A DNA stretch of 64,000 nucleotides from Roseovarius aestuariivivens (GCF_004761875.1 NZ_SJEY01000005.1:124001-188000), one strand, 5' to 3'; numbered from the stretch's first letter, positions 9,966-19,154 are shown. Notes: generated by a model not told the origin, from the sequence alone. Numbers and translations are program-made.

Positions 9966-10529
9966 CTACCCTTTGCGTTGCTGCCATTCCGCGAGCGCGG
10001 GATTGTCCTCGGAGGGTGATGGCAGCTCAGGTGCAACCCGGGCCGCCGGCTCCGCTGCGCCGACTTCCAGCGAGCGCAAGCTGTCGATATTGCTGACCAC
10101 CTGCGGCGTTCGGGCCATCGTGACGGCGATGGACCGCTGAAATTCCTGCCCCTTCGCCTGATGCCGGGCCCCGAAATAGAAGCTGACGATCGCCCCTAAG
10201 AGCCACCAGAGAGGTTCCGGCACCAGAGAGATTCCCTGCATCCGTTCGGAAAACCAGATCGGATCGACCATCGCGGCGACGAAAAGCCCTAGGGTGCCAA
10301 GCGCCATTGCGGGGCGCGGGATGCGGTTCAGCCCGTCGATGAAACGGTCATACCATCCCTTGCGCTCGCGCGCGAATTCGGCGGCAAGCTGATTGAGCGC
10401 CGCGCCCTGCAATTCGGCGGCGCGGGCGTCGGCGGCGTCTGCATTCACGCGAAAGACCTCAGCCGTTTCGGCAATGGCGTTGCGCCCGGTTCCGAAAACA
10501 AGCGACAGGGCGCGTTCGATCAAACCCAT
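9966..10529 (-). CDS. Holin of gene transfer agent type (3-TM holin family)
   Basis: 187-aa predicted holin. A soluble N-terminal part (about 1-65) is followed by hydrophobic segments MALGTLGLFVAAMVDPIWF and PLWWLLGAIVSFYFGA, then a charged C-terminal tail rich in Pro/Ala. This layout matches the GTA holin family described from Rhodobacter capsulatus, where it opens the inner membrane so endolysin can lyse the cell and release particles. Its start overlaps the endolysin stop by 10 bp, the usual lysis-cassette order. No capsid or terminase genes are in the window, as in R. capsulatus, where the lysis genes lie apart from the structural cluster. Hydrophobicity suggests two or three membrane spans. 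Confidence 0.8.
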   Translation of the reverse strand: MGLIERALSLVFGTGRNAIAETAEVFRVNADAADARAAELQGAALNQLAAEFARERKGWYDRFIDGLNRIPRPAMALGTLGLFVAAMVDPIWFSERMQGISLVPEPLWWLLGAIVSFYFGARHQAKGQEFQRSIAVTMARTPQVVSNIDSLRSLEVGAAEPAARVAPELPSPSEDNPALAEWQQRKG

Positions 10530-11131
10530 GTCGCCACCCGTTCTTTGAAGGCCTCGGCGCTCAGATGAAAGCGCGGCGAGATGAATTCCTCGGCCCGCCT
10601 GATCCAGCCACCCTTGCCGCCGGCGCGGGTGCGGGCGTATTTGCGCATGTTGGGGCGCCGGTCAGCCAGACGGAAATAGTAATTGCGCCGTGCGATGCCA
10701 TAGGCGTCGGCGAAGTGATCGGGCGCCTGATTGTAGGCTGCGCGCGCCGCCGCGATGGTCTGCGGACCGATGATCCCGTCCGCGACGATGGTCTGGCCGA
10801 AGCTTGCGATCACCCGTTGCAGGAGAATGACCGCGCGAGCGCCGGCGTTGACATACATATCGAAAACACTGGCCTGAACCGGCTCGGGCAACGCGCCAAT
10901 GCCAGGACGCTTGAAGTAATGCTCGACAAAAATCTTCTCGGCCTGCTCGCGGCTGAGCGCCTTGACATCCGCCACGCCCACGCGCCCGTCGCCGTCAAGG
11001 TCAAGCCCGAGGCGGCGCATGGTATGGATCGTCACGCCGTATTTCGTGGCCCCGCCGGGATCGTCGGGATCGTTGACATAGCCGCCTTCGCGGGCGACGA
11101 TTTCTTTCGCAATCTGGGAAACGCTTGGCAT
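10520..11131 (-). CDS. GTA-type endolysin, glycoside hydrolase 108 family
   Basis: 203-aa peptidoglycan hydrolase (N-acetylmuramidase type). The catalytic glutamate lies in EGGYVNDPDDPGGATKYGVT (residues 15-34), the GH108 signature. Residues 44-55 form an EF-hand-like loop (D-x-D-x-D-G-x-V-x-x-x-D). The C-terminal half carries a peptidoglycan-binding-3-like region (DGIIGPQTIAAARAA). No signal peptide is seen, in line with holin-dependent export. ATG 11131 has an AAAGGTGGG ribosome-binding site; an upstream ATG at 11176 gives 15 extra residues. Its neighbour holin overlaps by 10 bp. The pair lies between ccmE and ccmF, so it could be read from the argC/ccmE transcript or its own promoter. Confidence 0.85.
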   Translation of the reverse strand: MPSVSQIAKEIVAREGGYVNDPDDPGGATKYGVTIHTMRRLGLDLDGDGRVGVADVKALSREQAEKIFVEHYFKRPGIGALPEPVQASVFDMYVNAGARAVILLQRVIASFGQTIVADGIIGPQTIAAARAAYNQAPDHFADAYGIARRNYYFRLADRRPNMRKYARTRAGGKGGWIRRAEEFISPRFHLSAEAFKERVATWV

Positions 11132-11181
11132 CTTGCCCACCTTTCGCGCCGTTTCGGTGTGCAAAGGCTTGGGCAAGATTG

Positions 11182-11199
11182 GTTAATCGGACGATTAAC
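11182..11199. promoter_or_regulatory. Perfect dyad upstream of the GTA endolysin gene
   Basis: GTTAATCG-GA-CGATTAAC, a perfect 18-bp dyad that overlaps the ccmE stop codon and lies 51-68 bp before the endolysin start. It contains two TTAA boxes, but with 8 bp between them rather than the 7 of a full CtrA site. No T tract follows, so it is not an obvious terminator. Operator role is inference. Confidence 0.5.
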
Positions 11200-11641
11200 T
11201 ACCGTTCGGTGGCTGGTAGACGCCCTGCTCCTTGAGGCTTTCGACGACTTCCTTGGGCATGTAATCCTCGTCGTGCTTTGCAAGGATTTCGGTCGCGCGG
11301 AAGGTGGCGCCGTCATAGGTTCCGGTGCCGACCATGCCTTGGTTTTCTTCGAAGAGATCGGGCAACACACCTTTGTAGGTTACGGGAATGGAAGCCCCGC
11401 CATCGGTGACATTGAAGCGGACGGTTTCGCCCTCTCCGCGGATAAGCGTGCCCTCTTCGACGAGACCGCCGATGCGGAAGGTTTCCGTGGGCGCGGGCGG
11501 TTCGGCCATGATCTGGCTGGGGGAGCGGAAGAAGTTGATACCGTCGCGCAGAGCGTACCCAATCAGCCCGGTAGCGATCACCAAGGCAATGGACGCCACC
11601 GCGACGATCTGAATCCGGCGCTTTTTCTTGAGCGATTTCAT
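11195..11641 (-). CDS. ccmE: Cytochrome c maturation heme chaperone CcmE
   Basis: 148-aa periplasmic heme chaperone that binds heme covalently and hands it to CcmFH. It has a basic cytoplasmic start (MKSLKKKRR), one membrane anchor (about 11-30), an OB-fold domain and the heme-binding histidine in ILAKHDEDYMPKE. The usual partner tyrosine follows (DEDY). ATG 11641 is chosen because the anchor begins directly after it; a longer frame to 11716 would overlap argC. It follows argC after 28 bp, so both are probably one transcript. Confidence 0.95.
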   Translation of the reverse strand: MKSLKKKRRIQIVAVASIALVIATGLIGYALRDGINFFRSPSQIMAEPPAPTETFRIGGLVEEGTLIRGEGETVRFNVTDGGASIPVTYKGVLPDLFEENQGMVGTGTYDGATFRATEILAKHDEDYMPKEVVESLKEQGVYQPPNGS

Positions 11642-11669
11642 AAGCCTGCCACCCTCCAAGCCTTCGATG

Positions 11670-12698
11670 TCACGGGAAGACCGGGGCCAGCATGAGGCCC
11701 GCAGTCTCAGTTTCACGTAACATCAGATTCGCGTTTTGCAAGGCTTGTCCACTTGACCCCTTGGTAAGGTTGTCGAGCGCGGCCACCACGATCGTCCGGC
11801 CCGGAATGCGGTCTGCCACCACTCCGATATGACAGAAATTGCTGCCGCGAATATGGCGCGTGCTGGGGACCTCGCCCATCGGCAAAAGTTCCAGGAAAGG
11901 CTCGTCGCGATAGGCGTCCTCGTACGCCGCATAGATTGCCTTGGCGTCGCCATGGACATAGCCGGTGGCGAGGACGCCGCGATTGGCCGGGACGAGATGC
12001 GGGGTGAATTGGATTTTCACCTCGCGGCCCGCGATCGCGCTGAACTCCTGGTCGAATTCTCCAAGGTGGCGGTGCGTGCCGCCTGTGGCGTAGGGATGGT
12101 AGCCCTCGGACAATTCCGCGTGCAGCAAGTTTTCCTTGAGGCTGCGCCCCGCGCCCGAGACGCCGCATTTCAGGTCGAGAATGATATTGTCGAGATCGAC
12201 GACCTGCGCCGTGATTAGGGGCCGCAGCAAGTACTGCCCGGTCGCGGCATTGCACCCGGTGCCGGCGACAAGCCGCGCGTCGCGGATGTCGTCACGGTAG
12301 AATTCGGTCAGGCCATAGACCGCCTCTTTCTGAAGCTCGATCGCCGCATGAGGGTTGCCGTACCACTTCTGATAGGCCGCAGGGTCGCGCAGGCGGAAAT
12401 CGGCAGACAGATCGACGATGCGCAGATCGCGCGGCAGAGCCGAGATGACCTCCTGGCTGGTCTTGTGGGGCAGCGCGCAGAAACACAGGTCGATAACGGA
12501 AAAGTCAATCTCGCCGATGGTCACCAAAGTCGGCAGGTCGAGGTGGCGCAGATGCGGGAAGGCCTGCGCCATGGACTGCCCGGCCTTCGAATTGGCCGAG
12601 AGCGCCGCGGTCTCCATCCCCGGATGGGTGGCAATGAGGCGGACAAGTTCCGCGCCGGTGTAGCCCGACGCGCCGAGAATGGCGATCTTGTGGGTCAT
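11670..12698 (-). CDS. argC: N-acetyl-gamma-glutamyl-phosphate reductase
   Basis: Third enzyme of arginine synthesis: NADPH-dependent reduction of N-acetylglutamyl-phosphate to the semialdehyde. The protein is 342 aa with the N-terminal nucleotide-binding motif [16 protein letters not shown] and the catalytic cysteine in [12 protein letters not shown]. Further family marks are [15 protein letters not shown] and HTR-like HRHLGE. It is the long type I ArgC form. The gap to murI upstream is 65 bp, and ccmE follows closely. Confidence 0.96.
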   Translation of the reverse strand: MTHKIAILGASGYTGAELVRLIATHPGMETAALSANSKAGQSMAQAFPHLRHLDLPTLVTIGEIDFSVIDLCFCALPHKTSQEVISALPRDLRIVDLSADFRLRDPAAYQKWYGNPHAAIELQKEAVYGLTEFYRDDIRDARLVAGTGCNAATGQYLLRPLITAQVVDLDNIILDLKCGVSGAGRSLKENLLHAELSEGYHPYATGGTHRHLGEFDQEFSAIAGREVKIQFTPHLVPANRGVLATGYVHGDAKAIYAAYEDAYRDEPFLELLPMGEVPSTRHIRGSNFCHIGVVADRIPGRTIVVAALDNLTKGSSGQALQNANLMLRETETAGLMLAPVFP

Positions 12699-12763
12699 GG
12701 GACCTCTTTCAACTGTTGCTTAGGCTTTAGGAAAAAACGGATGGAGCCGCAACTGCGCGTGGC

Positions 12764-13579
12764 TCAGGCGGCTGTAAAGGCAATCTCACGTCGCAGAAAC
12801 TGCGTCGCGCGGTCCGATACGCGGCGCGGATCGCCGGTGGTTAGAAACCGCGTACCTTCGCCCTCGCCCACCATTTCGGGGCGACGCTCAAGGTAATCGG
12901 CAAGGCTGTCGGCCACGAGGCGTGGCTGCGAGAAGACTTGCACGTCGGGCCCCAGAGCCTGTTGAAAGACGTGTTCCATCAGCGGGTAATGCGTGCAGCC
13001 CAGCACCGCCGCTTCCGGATTGGGCATCTTTCGCTTGAGCGCGTCCACATGGCTGCGCACGAGCGCCTCGGCAAGGATCAAGTCGCCCTCTTCGATGGCA
13101 TCGACAACGCCGCCGCAGGCCTGCGCCTCGACATCGACGCCTATGGCGCGGAAGGCAAGTTCACGCTGAAACGCGCGACTGCTGACCGTGGCGGGCGTGG
13201 CGAAAAGTGCTGCGTGCTTCAGCGCCACCTCGCGCGGCGGGGAATTGTCGCCCCATTGACGTTCTGTGAGCGCCTCGATCAGCGGCACGAAAACCCCCAG
13301 CACGCGCTTGCCCTTGGGCACACCCGCCTCTTGCATGCGGCGCAGGGCAGCGGCAGAGGCGGTGTTGCAGGCGAGAATAACGAGGTTGCAGCCCTCTTCG
13401 TCCCAAAGTCTCTGCACGTGTCCCCGGGTCAGCTCATAGATATCGTCTGCATCGCGCACGCCATAGGGCGCGTGGGCATTGTCGCCCAGATAGACGATCG
13501 GCAGATCGGGCAGACGCTTTTCCACCGCATCGAGCACGGTCAGGCCGCCAAGCCCGGAATCGAAGAGTCCAACCGCCAT
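12764..13579 (-). CDS. murI: Glutamate racemase
   Basis: Supplies D-glutamate for peptidoglycan by cofactor-independent racemisation. The protein is 271 aa, with the N-terminal signature [15 protein letters not shown] and paired catalytic cysteines in [12 protein letters not shown] and [10 protein letters not shown]. The catalytic pair and the histidine after the second Cys are intact. It lies 26 bp downstream of the acyltransferase gene, so both are likely co-transcribed as cell-envelope genes. Confidence 0.96.
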   Translation of the reverse strand: MAVGLFDSGLGGLTVLDAVEKRLPDLPIVYLGDNAHAPYGVRDADDIYELTRGHVQRLWDEEGCNLVILACNTASAAALRRMQEAGVPKGKRVLGVFVPLIEALTERQWGDNSPPREVALKHAALFATPATVSSRAFQRELAFRAIGVDVEAQACGGVVDAIEEGDLILAEALVRSHVDALKRKMPNPEAAVLGCTHYPLMEHVFQQALGPDVQVFSQPRLVADSLADYLERRPEMVGEGEGTRFLTTGDPRRVSDRATQFLRREIAFTAA

Positions 13580-13605
13580 GATCGTGCTGCGCCCTGCGCG
13601 CGCCC

Positions 13606-14469
13606 CTACTGAAATTCAAAGCCGATCACGTCCGGATCCACCGGGCGTGTGCTTAGCTCATACGTCTTGTAACGCAGGAACGCCATGAGGGATTTCGTGT
13701 CGCCCGCCCGCGCGGCCAACTGATCGGGGTCTATGGGCCGCCCGATGACGGCGCGAACCGGCGCATCGACCCGCTTGCCGAACTCCTTGATCAAAAGCCC
13801 CATGCGCAGGGTGACATGCAGGTGGCTGGCGACCTGGAAGAGGCGGCTGTTATGCCCTTCGAAAAAGATCGGCACGACGGTCGCGCCGGACTTGGCAACC
13901 ATCCGGGCCGTGAAGCCGCGCCAGCTTGGGTCCATCGGCTGCGCGAACGGCTTTGCCGCCGTACTAACCGTGCCGCCGGGAAAGATTCCGATGGCGCCGC
14001 CATCGGCGAGATATTGAAGCGCGGTCTTGCGGGTCTGCAGGTTGAGCGCGAGGGCCTCTTTCGTCTCATCGAAGCTGATCGGCAGGACGATCCGGTTGAG
14101 ATCCTCCGCCTTGTTGAAGACGGAATTGGCAAGAATGCGGAAATCGCCGCGCGTCTGGCTGAGGATATGCCCCATCATCATACCGTCGAGGATGCCATAT
14201 GGATGGTTGGCGATTACAATCAATGGGCCGTCGCGCGGAATCGCGTCGAGGCTGCCGGCCGCCACGTCGAGCGAAAGCCCATAGCGGTCAATCATGACCT
14301 GCCAGAAATCCCGCCCCGCCGCGACCTCTCGCTCATAGCCCGCCGCGCGCTTGATCAGGCGCATCCGACCGCTGAGCGTCTCCATGGTACGGATCATCGC
14401 CCGCCCGCCCCGTGTCTGGGCCGAGTGGGCATAGCTGATGTCACGGGCGATGTGACGGTCTTGGCGCAT
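13606..14469 (-). CDS. PlsC-type lysophospholipid acyltransferase family protein
   Basis: 287 aa. The acyltransferase motif I appears as NHPYGILD (about residues 91-98; the family norm is NHxxxxD) and motif III as FPGGT (about 166-170). Such enzymes move an acyl chain onto lysophosphatidic acid or an amino-acid lipid at the inner membrane; ornithine-lipid O-acyltransferase OlsA is a related possibility. No transmembrane segment is clear. The start at 14469 keeps an N-terminal stretch ([16 protein letters not shown]); ATG 14397 is an alternative. It is followed by murI after 26 bp. Confidence 0.8.
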   Translation of the reverse strand: MRQDRHIARDISYAHSAQTRGGRAMIRTMETLSGRMRLIKRAAGYEREVAAGRDFWQVMIDRYGLSLDVAAGSLDAIPRDGPLIVIANHPYGILDGMMMGHILSQTRGDFRILANSVFNKAEDLNRIVLPISFDETKEALALNLQTRKTALQYLADGGAIGIFPGGTVSTAAKPFAQPMDPSWRGFTARMVAKSGATVVPIFFEGHNSRLFQVASHLHVTLRMGLLIKEFGKRVDAPVRAVIGRPIDPDQLAARAGDTKSLMAFLRYKTYELSTRPVDPDVIGFEFQ

Positions 14470-14553
14470 GGTCTGCGGGTCCGGTTTTCGATTCGCGATT
14501 TGGAGAGGTGTTTACGACAAATCTGACCGTATCGCGTGAACTTTCCGTGACGT

Positions 14554-17500
14554 TCACTCCGCCGCCTGCGCCAGTGAGACACCGCCGCCACGAATCGTGG
14601 CGAGTAGGGTCTCGCGCTCTTTCCCAGCTGTTTCGGTATTGGCCGCCTTGACCGGGCCGAAGCCGCGGATTTTCAGCGGGAGACGGGCCAGGGCCAGAAT
14701 GGGGTCGCGGGTTTCCGAGACGAGCTTGGGCAGAACCTCTGCCACGTCGCGCTCGTACTGGCGGATAAGTCCACGCTCCATCCGTCGCTCGGCGGTGTAG
14801 CCGAAAGGATCAAGCGGCGTGCCACGAAGTGCCTTGAGCCGGGTCAGCAGGCGCATAGGTCGCTCGATCCACGGACCGAAGCGGCGTTTTTTCGGTCGTC
14901 CATCCGGGCCGGTGCGGGACAGAAGCGGCGGCGCAAGGTGGAACTCCATGTCGAAGTCGCCTGTGAAGGTCTCTTTCGCCTTTTCTCGCGTTGAAAGCAG
15001 CAGGCGCGCGACCTCGTATTCATCCTTGTAGGCCAAAAGCTTGTGATAGCCTTTCGCCACAGCCTCACGCAGCTCATCGTCCTCGATGCCGTCTACCAGC
15101 TTGCGGTACCTCCGCGCCAGCCGCTTGCCTTGATAGGCCGTAAGGTGATCGGCGCGAAAAGCGATCTTTTCATCCAGCGATTTCGGTTTCTGCAAAATGT
15201 TGGGCGACATATGCGCCTGCGCGTCGTCCGGATTCAGGACGGCCCAACGCCCGATCTCGAACGCCCGTAGGTTGTGCTCGACCGCCGCGCCGTTGAGCGT
15301 GATCGCCTGAACGATGGCGTCATGGGTCACCGGCAGAAGCCCGCGCTGCCACGCCGCGCCAAAGAGGATCATGTTGGCATAGATCGCGTCGCCCATCGTG
15401 GCGCGGGCCAGCTCGGAGGCATCGAAAAGCTGTACTTCGTCGCCCAAGCGCGTCTCAAGCGCCGCGGTCAGCTTTGCCGTGGGCAGGCGGAACTCGGTAT
15501 CGCGGGTGAAGTCGCCGGTCATGGTCTCGTGGCTATTGACGACGGCCCCGGTACGACCCGCGCGTGTTAGGCTAAGCGTCTTGGCACCTGCGCTCACCAC
15601 AAGATCACCGCCGATCAGGGCGTCGGCCTCGCCCAGGGCCACCCGGATCGCGCTGATTTCGGCGGGGCTGTTGGCGATGCGACAATGAATATGCACGGCG
15701 CCGCCCTTCTGCGCGAGGCCTGCCATTTCCATCATGCCCGCGCCCTTGCCGTCGATCTGTGCGGCTTGCGCCAGAACCGCGCCGATGGTTACCACACCGG
15801 TACCGCCGACGCCGGTGATGACGACGTTATGCGTTCCGGTCATCTCTGGCAGGTCGGGCTGCGGCATATCGGGCAGCGTGAGATCCGAGGCAGCCTCCTT
15901 GCGCAGTTCGGCGCCTTTGAGCGTGACGAAAGACGGGCAGAAGCCTTTGAGGCAGCTGAAATCCTTGTTGCAGGCGGATTGGTCAATCGCGCGCTTGCGG
16001 CCAAGCTCGGTCTCGTGCGGCACTATGGCGACACAGTTCGACTGCACACCGCAATCGCCGCAGCCCTCGCAGACATCCGAATTGATGAAAACGCGCTGAT
16101 CCGGGTCCGGGAAAGTGCCGCGTTTACGACGGCGGCGTTTCTCAGCCGCACATGTCTGTACGTAAACGATGGCCGACACACCCTTGATTGTGCGGTATTT
16201 CTCCTGCACCTGCGACAACTCGGCCCGTGAGTGCCAGCCGATACCAGAGGGAAAATCGGCGCGGTTGGGCTCTTCCTTTTCATCGAAGACCACGGCAACG
16301 TCACGCACGCCCATGGCCTGCACCTCGCGCACGATCCGGTCGGGGCCCAGGTCGCCTTCGTTGCCCTGCCCGCCGGTCATGGCGACCGCGTCGTTATAAA
16401 GGATCTTGTAGGTGATGTTGGTACCCGCGGCGAGCGCCGCGCGGATGGCGAGGATCCCGGAATGGTTATAGGTGCCGTCGCCGATATTCTGAAAGACATG
16501 ATCGCGGGTGGAAAACGGCGCCTCGCCGATCCAGTTAGCCCCTTCCGCGCCCATGTGGGTATATCCCGACGTCTCGCGGTCCATCCAGAGCGCCATGATG
16601 TGACAGCCGATGCCGGCATAGGCGCGACTGCCCGCGGGCAGCTTGGTGGAGGTGTTGTGCGGACAACCCGCACAGAAATAGGGCAGTCGTGTCGCGATCT
16701 CTTCGTTTTCACTGGCTTTCTTATCTTCTTCAATAGCTTGCAGACGGGCCTTTACGCGATCCGTTCCGCGGCCTTCCTCGACGAGGATCGTGCCGATCTT
16801 CTCCGCCACCATAACAGGATCGATGGCCATCTGGACTGGGAACAATTCTTCCTGATGCAGGCCACCGGCGCCGCCCTTGTACCAGCCATAGACGCGCCGC
16901 CCCTTCCGGTCGTCAAAGATCGCCTCCTTGATCTGGATCTCGATCAGCTTGCGCTTTTCCTCAACCACCACGATCAGGTCGAGTCCCTCGGCCCAGTCGT
17001 GAAAGCCCCTCATATCCATTGGGAAGGTCTGGCCGACCTTGTATGTCGTCAGACCAAGCCTTTCGGCCTCGGCGGCATCGATACCAAGAAGGTCGAGTGC
17101 ATGGACAAGATCCAGCCAGTTCTTGCCGGCGGCGACAAACCCGATCTTCGCACCCGCTTTGCCCAAAACCCGTTTGTCGATTTTGTTCGCATGTGCAAAA
17201 GCTTCGGCGGCGAACCTCTTGTAGTTTATCATGCGCGCTTCCTGCGCAATCCAGTGATCGCCAAGCCGGATATTGAGCCCGCCCTCGGGCATGTCGAATT
17301 CGGGCGTGACGAACTGCATGCGATCCAGCGACCCGTCGACCACGCTTGTTACCTCGACCGTGTCTTTCATCAGCTTCAGACCGCACCAGACACCCGCAAA
17401 GCGGGACAGCGCATAGCCGTAAAGCCCGAAATCGAGGATCTCCTGCACGCCCGCGGGCGACAAGACCGGCTTATAAGTGTCGACCATCGCCCAATCCGAC

Positions 17501-17973
17501 TGGTGGCAGACGGTCGAGCTTTCGCCGGTATGATCGTCCCCCATGGCCATGATCACCCCCCCATTGGGCGACGAGCCGGCCATGTTGGCGTGACGCATGA
17601 CATCGCCGGACCGGTCCACGCCCGGCCCCTTGCCGTACCACAGACCGAATACGCCGTCATAGCGCCCCTCGCCTCGGAGTTCGGCCTGCTGTGTCCCCCA
17701 GAGCGCTGTCGCGGCGAGGTCCTCGTTGAGGCCCGGCTGAAACGTGATCTGTGCCGCAGACAACTCTTTTGCAGCGCGGGTCATCTGCATGTCGACCGCG
17801 CCGAGGGGCGAACCGCGATATCCGGTCACGTATCCGGCGGTGTTGAGGCCCGCCGCACGGTCGCGCGCCGCCTGCATAAGCATCAACCGAACCAGCGCCT
17901 GCGTGCCATTGAGCAGCACCGGCGATTTCTCGAGGTCGAGCCTGTCGGTGAGGGAAATTTTCTGATTGCTCAT
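14554..17973 (-). CDS. Indolepyruvate:ferredoxin oxidoreductase, fused alpha-beta form
   Basis: 1139-aa fusion of IorA- and IorB-like parts. It oxidatively decarboxylates aryl-2-oxoacids (from Trp, Phe, Tyr) to aryl-acetyl-CoA, using TPP and iron-sulfur clusters and reducing ferredoxin. The N-terminal domain has YVTGYRGSPLGAVD; the TPP domain has CAGCPHNTS (about 440) and a GGQGNEGDLG stretch. A ferredoxin-like cluster site follows (CEGCGDCGVQSNC, then CNKDFSCLKGFCPS) and the gamma-like domain starts with ITGVGGTGVVTIGAVLAQAA. A strong palindrome lies 44 bp before the start. Divergent from the LysR gene. Confidence 0.93.
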   Translation of the reverse strand: MSNQKISLTDRLDLEKSPVLLNGTQALVRLMLMQAARDRAAGLNTAGYVTGYRGSPLGAVDMQMTRAAKELSAAQITFQPGLNEDLAATALWGTQQAELRGEGRYDGVFGLWYGKGPGVDRSGDVMRHANMAGSSPNGGVIMAMGDDHTGESSTVCHQSDWAMVDTYKPVLSPAGVQEILDFGLYGYALSRFAGVWCGLKLMKDTVEVTSVVDGSLDRMQFVTPEFDMPEGGLNIRLGDHWIAQEARMINYKRFAAEAFAHANKIDKRVLGKAGAKIGFVAAGKNWLDLVHALDLLGIDAAEAERLGLTTYKVGQTFPMDMRGFHDWAEGLDLIVVVEEKRKLIEIQIKEAIFDDRKGRRVYGWYKGGAGGLHQEELFPVQMAIDPVMVAEKIGTILVEEGRGTDRVKARLQAIEEDKKASENEEIATRLPYFCAGCPHNTSTKLPAGSRAYAGIGCHIMALWMDRETSGYTHMGAEGANWIGEAPFSTRDHVFQNIGDGTYNHSGILAIRAALAAGTNITYKILYNDAVAMTGGQGNEGDLGPDRIVREVQAMGVRDVAVVFDEKEEPNRADFPSGIGWHSRAELSQVQEKYRTIKGVSAIVYVQTCAAEKRRRRKRGTFPDPDQRVFINSDVCEGCGDCGVQSNCVAIVPHETELGRKRAIDQSACNKDFSCLKGFCPSFVTLKGAELRKEAASDLTLPDMPQPDLPEMTGTHNVVITGVGGTGVVTIGAVLAQAAQIDGKGAGMMEMAGLAQKGGAVHIHCRIANSPAEISAIRVALGEADALIGGDLVVSAGAKTLSLTRAGRTGAVVNSHETMTGDFTRDTEFRLPTAKLTAALETRLGDEVQLFDASELARATMGDAIYANMILFGAAWQRGLLPVTHDAIVQAITLNGAAVEHNLRAFEIGRWAVLNPDDAQAHMSPNILQKPKSLDEKIAFRADHLTAYQGKRLARRYRKLVDGIEDDELREAVAKGYHKLLAYKDEYEVARLLLSTREKAKETFTGDFDMEFHLAPPLLSRTGPDGRPKKRRFGPWIERPMRLLTRLKALRGTPLDPFGYTAERRMERGLIRQYERDVAEVLPKLVSETRDPILALARLPLKIRGFGPVKAANTETAGKERETLLATIRGGGVSLAQAAE

Positions 17974-18016
17974 GACACACCTCCCGATTGCGTCGCTTGC
18001 CTCAGTTTAAGGCAAA

Positions 18017-18041
18017 TATAGGTCAAAAATGGTGACCTATA
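18017..18041. promoter_or_regulatory. Candidate operator upstream of the indolepyruvate oxidoreductase gene
   Basis: Perfect 9-bp inverted repeat TATAGGTCA-N7-TGACCTATA, 44-68 bp upstream of the oxidoreductase start codon and 100 bp from the divergent LysR gene. The size suits a dimeric repressor of the GntR, MarR or TetR type. The regulator is not identifiable; it lacks the LysR box CTAT-N11-ATAG seen after the LysR gene. Confidence 0.6.
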
Positions 18042-18140
18042 AAGCGCAAACTGATAAATTCGCCGTGTGGATGGTCTTGCAGGCGCAGGTTTTCTGCTAT
18101 TGCGCTGTGGTGGGTATGCGTCGACTCGGAAGTTGCGGAA

Positions 18141-19046
18141 ATGGATTGGGACAAGCTGAGAATCTTTCATGCGGTGGCCGATGCCGGAAGCCTCACACAT
18201 GCGGGCGATCAGCTTCACCTGTCGCAATCGGCGGTTTCCCGGCAGGTGCGGGCGCTGGAAGAATCACTCAACACGACGCTGTTTCACCGCCATGCACGAG
18301 GACTCATCCTGACCGAACAGGGCGAGCTTCTGTTCGACGCGACGAAAGCGATGATGAAACGGCTCGATGCCGCCACCGCGCGGATCCGCGACAGCGAGGA
18401 AGAGGTGTTCGGCGAATTGCGCGTGACCACGACCATCGGGTTCGGCACGCTTTGGCTCGCGCCGCGCCTGCCCAAGCTGTTCGCCGCGCATCCCGATCTG
18501 AACATCGACCTCATGCTCGAAGAACGCGTGCTCGACTTGCCCATGCGCGAGGCCGATGTGGCAATCCGCATGAAGGAACCCAGCCAGGCCGACCTGATCC
18601 GCAAACGCCTGATGAGCGTGCACATGTGCCTTTACGCATCGCGCGATTACTTGGAACAGAACGGCACGCCCGAATCATCGGAGGATTTGCGCAATCACCG
18701 GCTGCTGTGCCAGAACCCGAGTTCGGCGCAGGTCGGTGCGGGCGCGACGCTTGTCGGGGAATTGATGACCTATGACATCCCCTCGCTGCTTACAGTGAAC
18801 AATTACTTCGGTGTCTTGCAGGGCGTGATCCACCACATCGGCATCGGGGTCCTGCCCGATTACTTGAGTCGGGATTTTCCGAACCTCGTACAGGTTCTGC
18901 CCGACATCCACTCGGTCGAGGTGCCCGTGTTTCTCGCCTATCCCGAGGAACTGCGGCATTCTCAGCGCATCGCGGCGTTCCGTGATTTCGTGCAGGACGA
19001 GATCATACTTTATCGAAAAACGATGAAAGAACAGGCAGATACATAA
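18141..19046 (+). CDS. LysR-family regulator, VtlR/LsrB-like
   Basis: 301 aa. The N-terminal winged helix-turn-helix (MDWDKLRIFHAVADAGSLTH, then HLSQSAVSRQVRALE and LFHRHARGLILTEQGE) closely resembles VtlR/LsrB regulators of Rhizobiales, and the effector domain (about 90-290) is of the usual two-lobed fold. In Brucella, Agrobacterium and Sinorhizobium these proteins activate AbcR small RNAs (family knowledge). Here a perfect LysR box and a structured RNA candidate lie directly downstream, which suggests the same role. The gene is divergent from the oxidoreductase. Identification as an ortholog rests on remembered sequence similarity. Confidence 0.88.
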   Translation: MDWDKLRIFHAVADAGSLTHAGDQLHLSQSAVSRQVRALEESLNTTLFHRHARGLILTEQGELLFDATKAMMKRLDAATARIRDSEEEVFGELRVTTTIGFGTLWLAPRLPKLFAAHPDLNIDLMLEERVLDLPMREADVAIRMKEPSQADLIRKRLMSVHMCLYASRDYLEQNGTPESSEDLRNHRLLCQNPSSAQVGAGATLVGELMTYDIPSLLTVNNYFGVLQGVIHHIGIGVLPDYLSRDFPNLVQVLPDIHSVEVPVFLAYPEELRHSQRIAAFRDFVQDEIILYRKTMKEQADT

Positions 19047-19070
19047 ATTCTGCGGTCGATGCGATCAGAG

Positions 19071-19089
19071 CTATGCATCAGGCGCATAG
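19071..19089. promoter_or_regulatory. LysR box (CTAT-N11-ATAG) upstream of the small-RNA candidate
   Basis: Perfect dyad CTAT-N11-ATAG with the canonical T-N11-A core at 19074-19086. Its centre is about 74 bp before the predicted RNA start, the usual place for a LysR recognition site in an activated promoter. It lies 25 bp after the LysR stop codon. Confidence 0.7.
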
Positions 19090-19120
19090 CGGGCTTTCTG
19101 CAGATGCGGCATCTTATCTC

Positions 19121-19147
19121 TTGATCGGCCACGGGTGAGGTTCTAAT
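19121..19147 (+). promoter_or_regulatory. Predicted promoter of the small-RNA candidate
   Basis: TTGATC (19121-19126, -35-like) and TCTAAT (19142-19147, five of six to TATAAT) with a 15-bp spacer. The short spacer fits an activator-dependent promoter. The start would fall near 19154. Confidence 0.45.
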
Positions 19148-19154
19148 TCCCGAC

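Noticed and set aside
11183..11198. CtrA box in the lysis-gene dyad
   Set aside because: The two TTAA boxes are 8 bp apart, not 7, so I report it only as a dyad.
16231..18021. 596-codon plus-strand frame opposite the indolepyruvate oxidoreductase
   Set aside because: Antisense shadow with no start signal; the minus-strand protein matches its family over its entire length.
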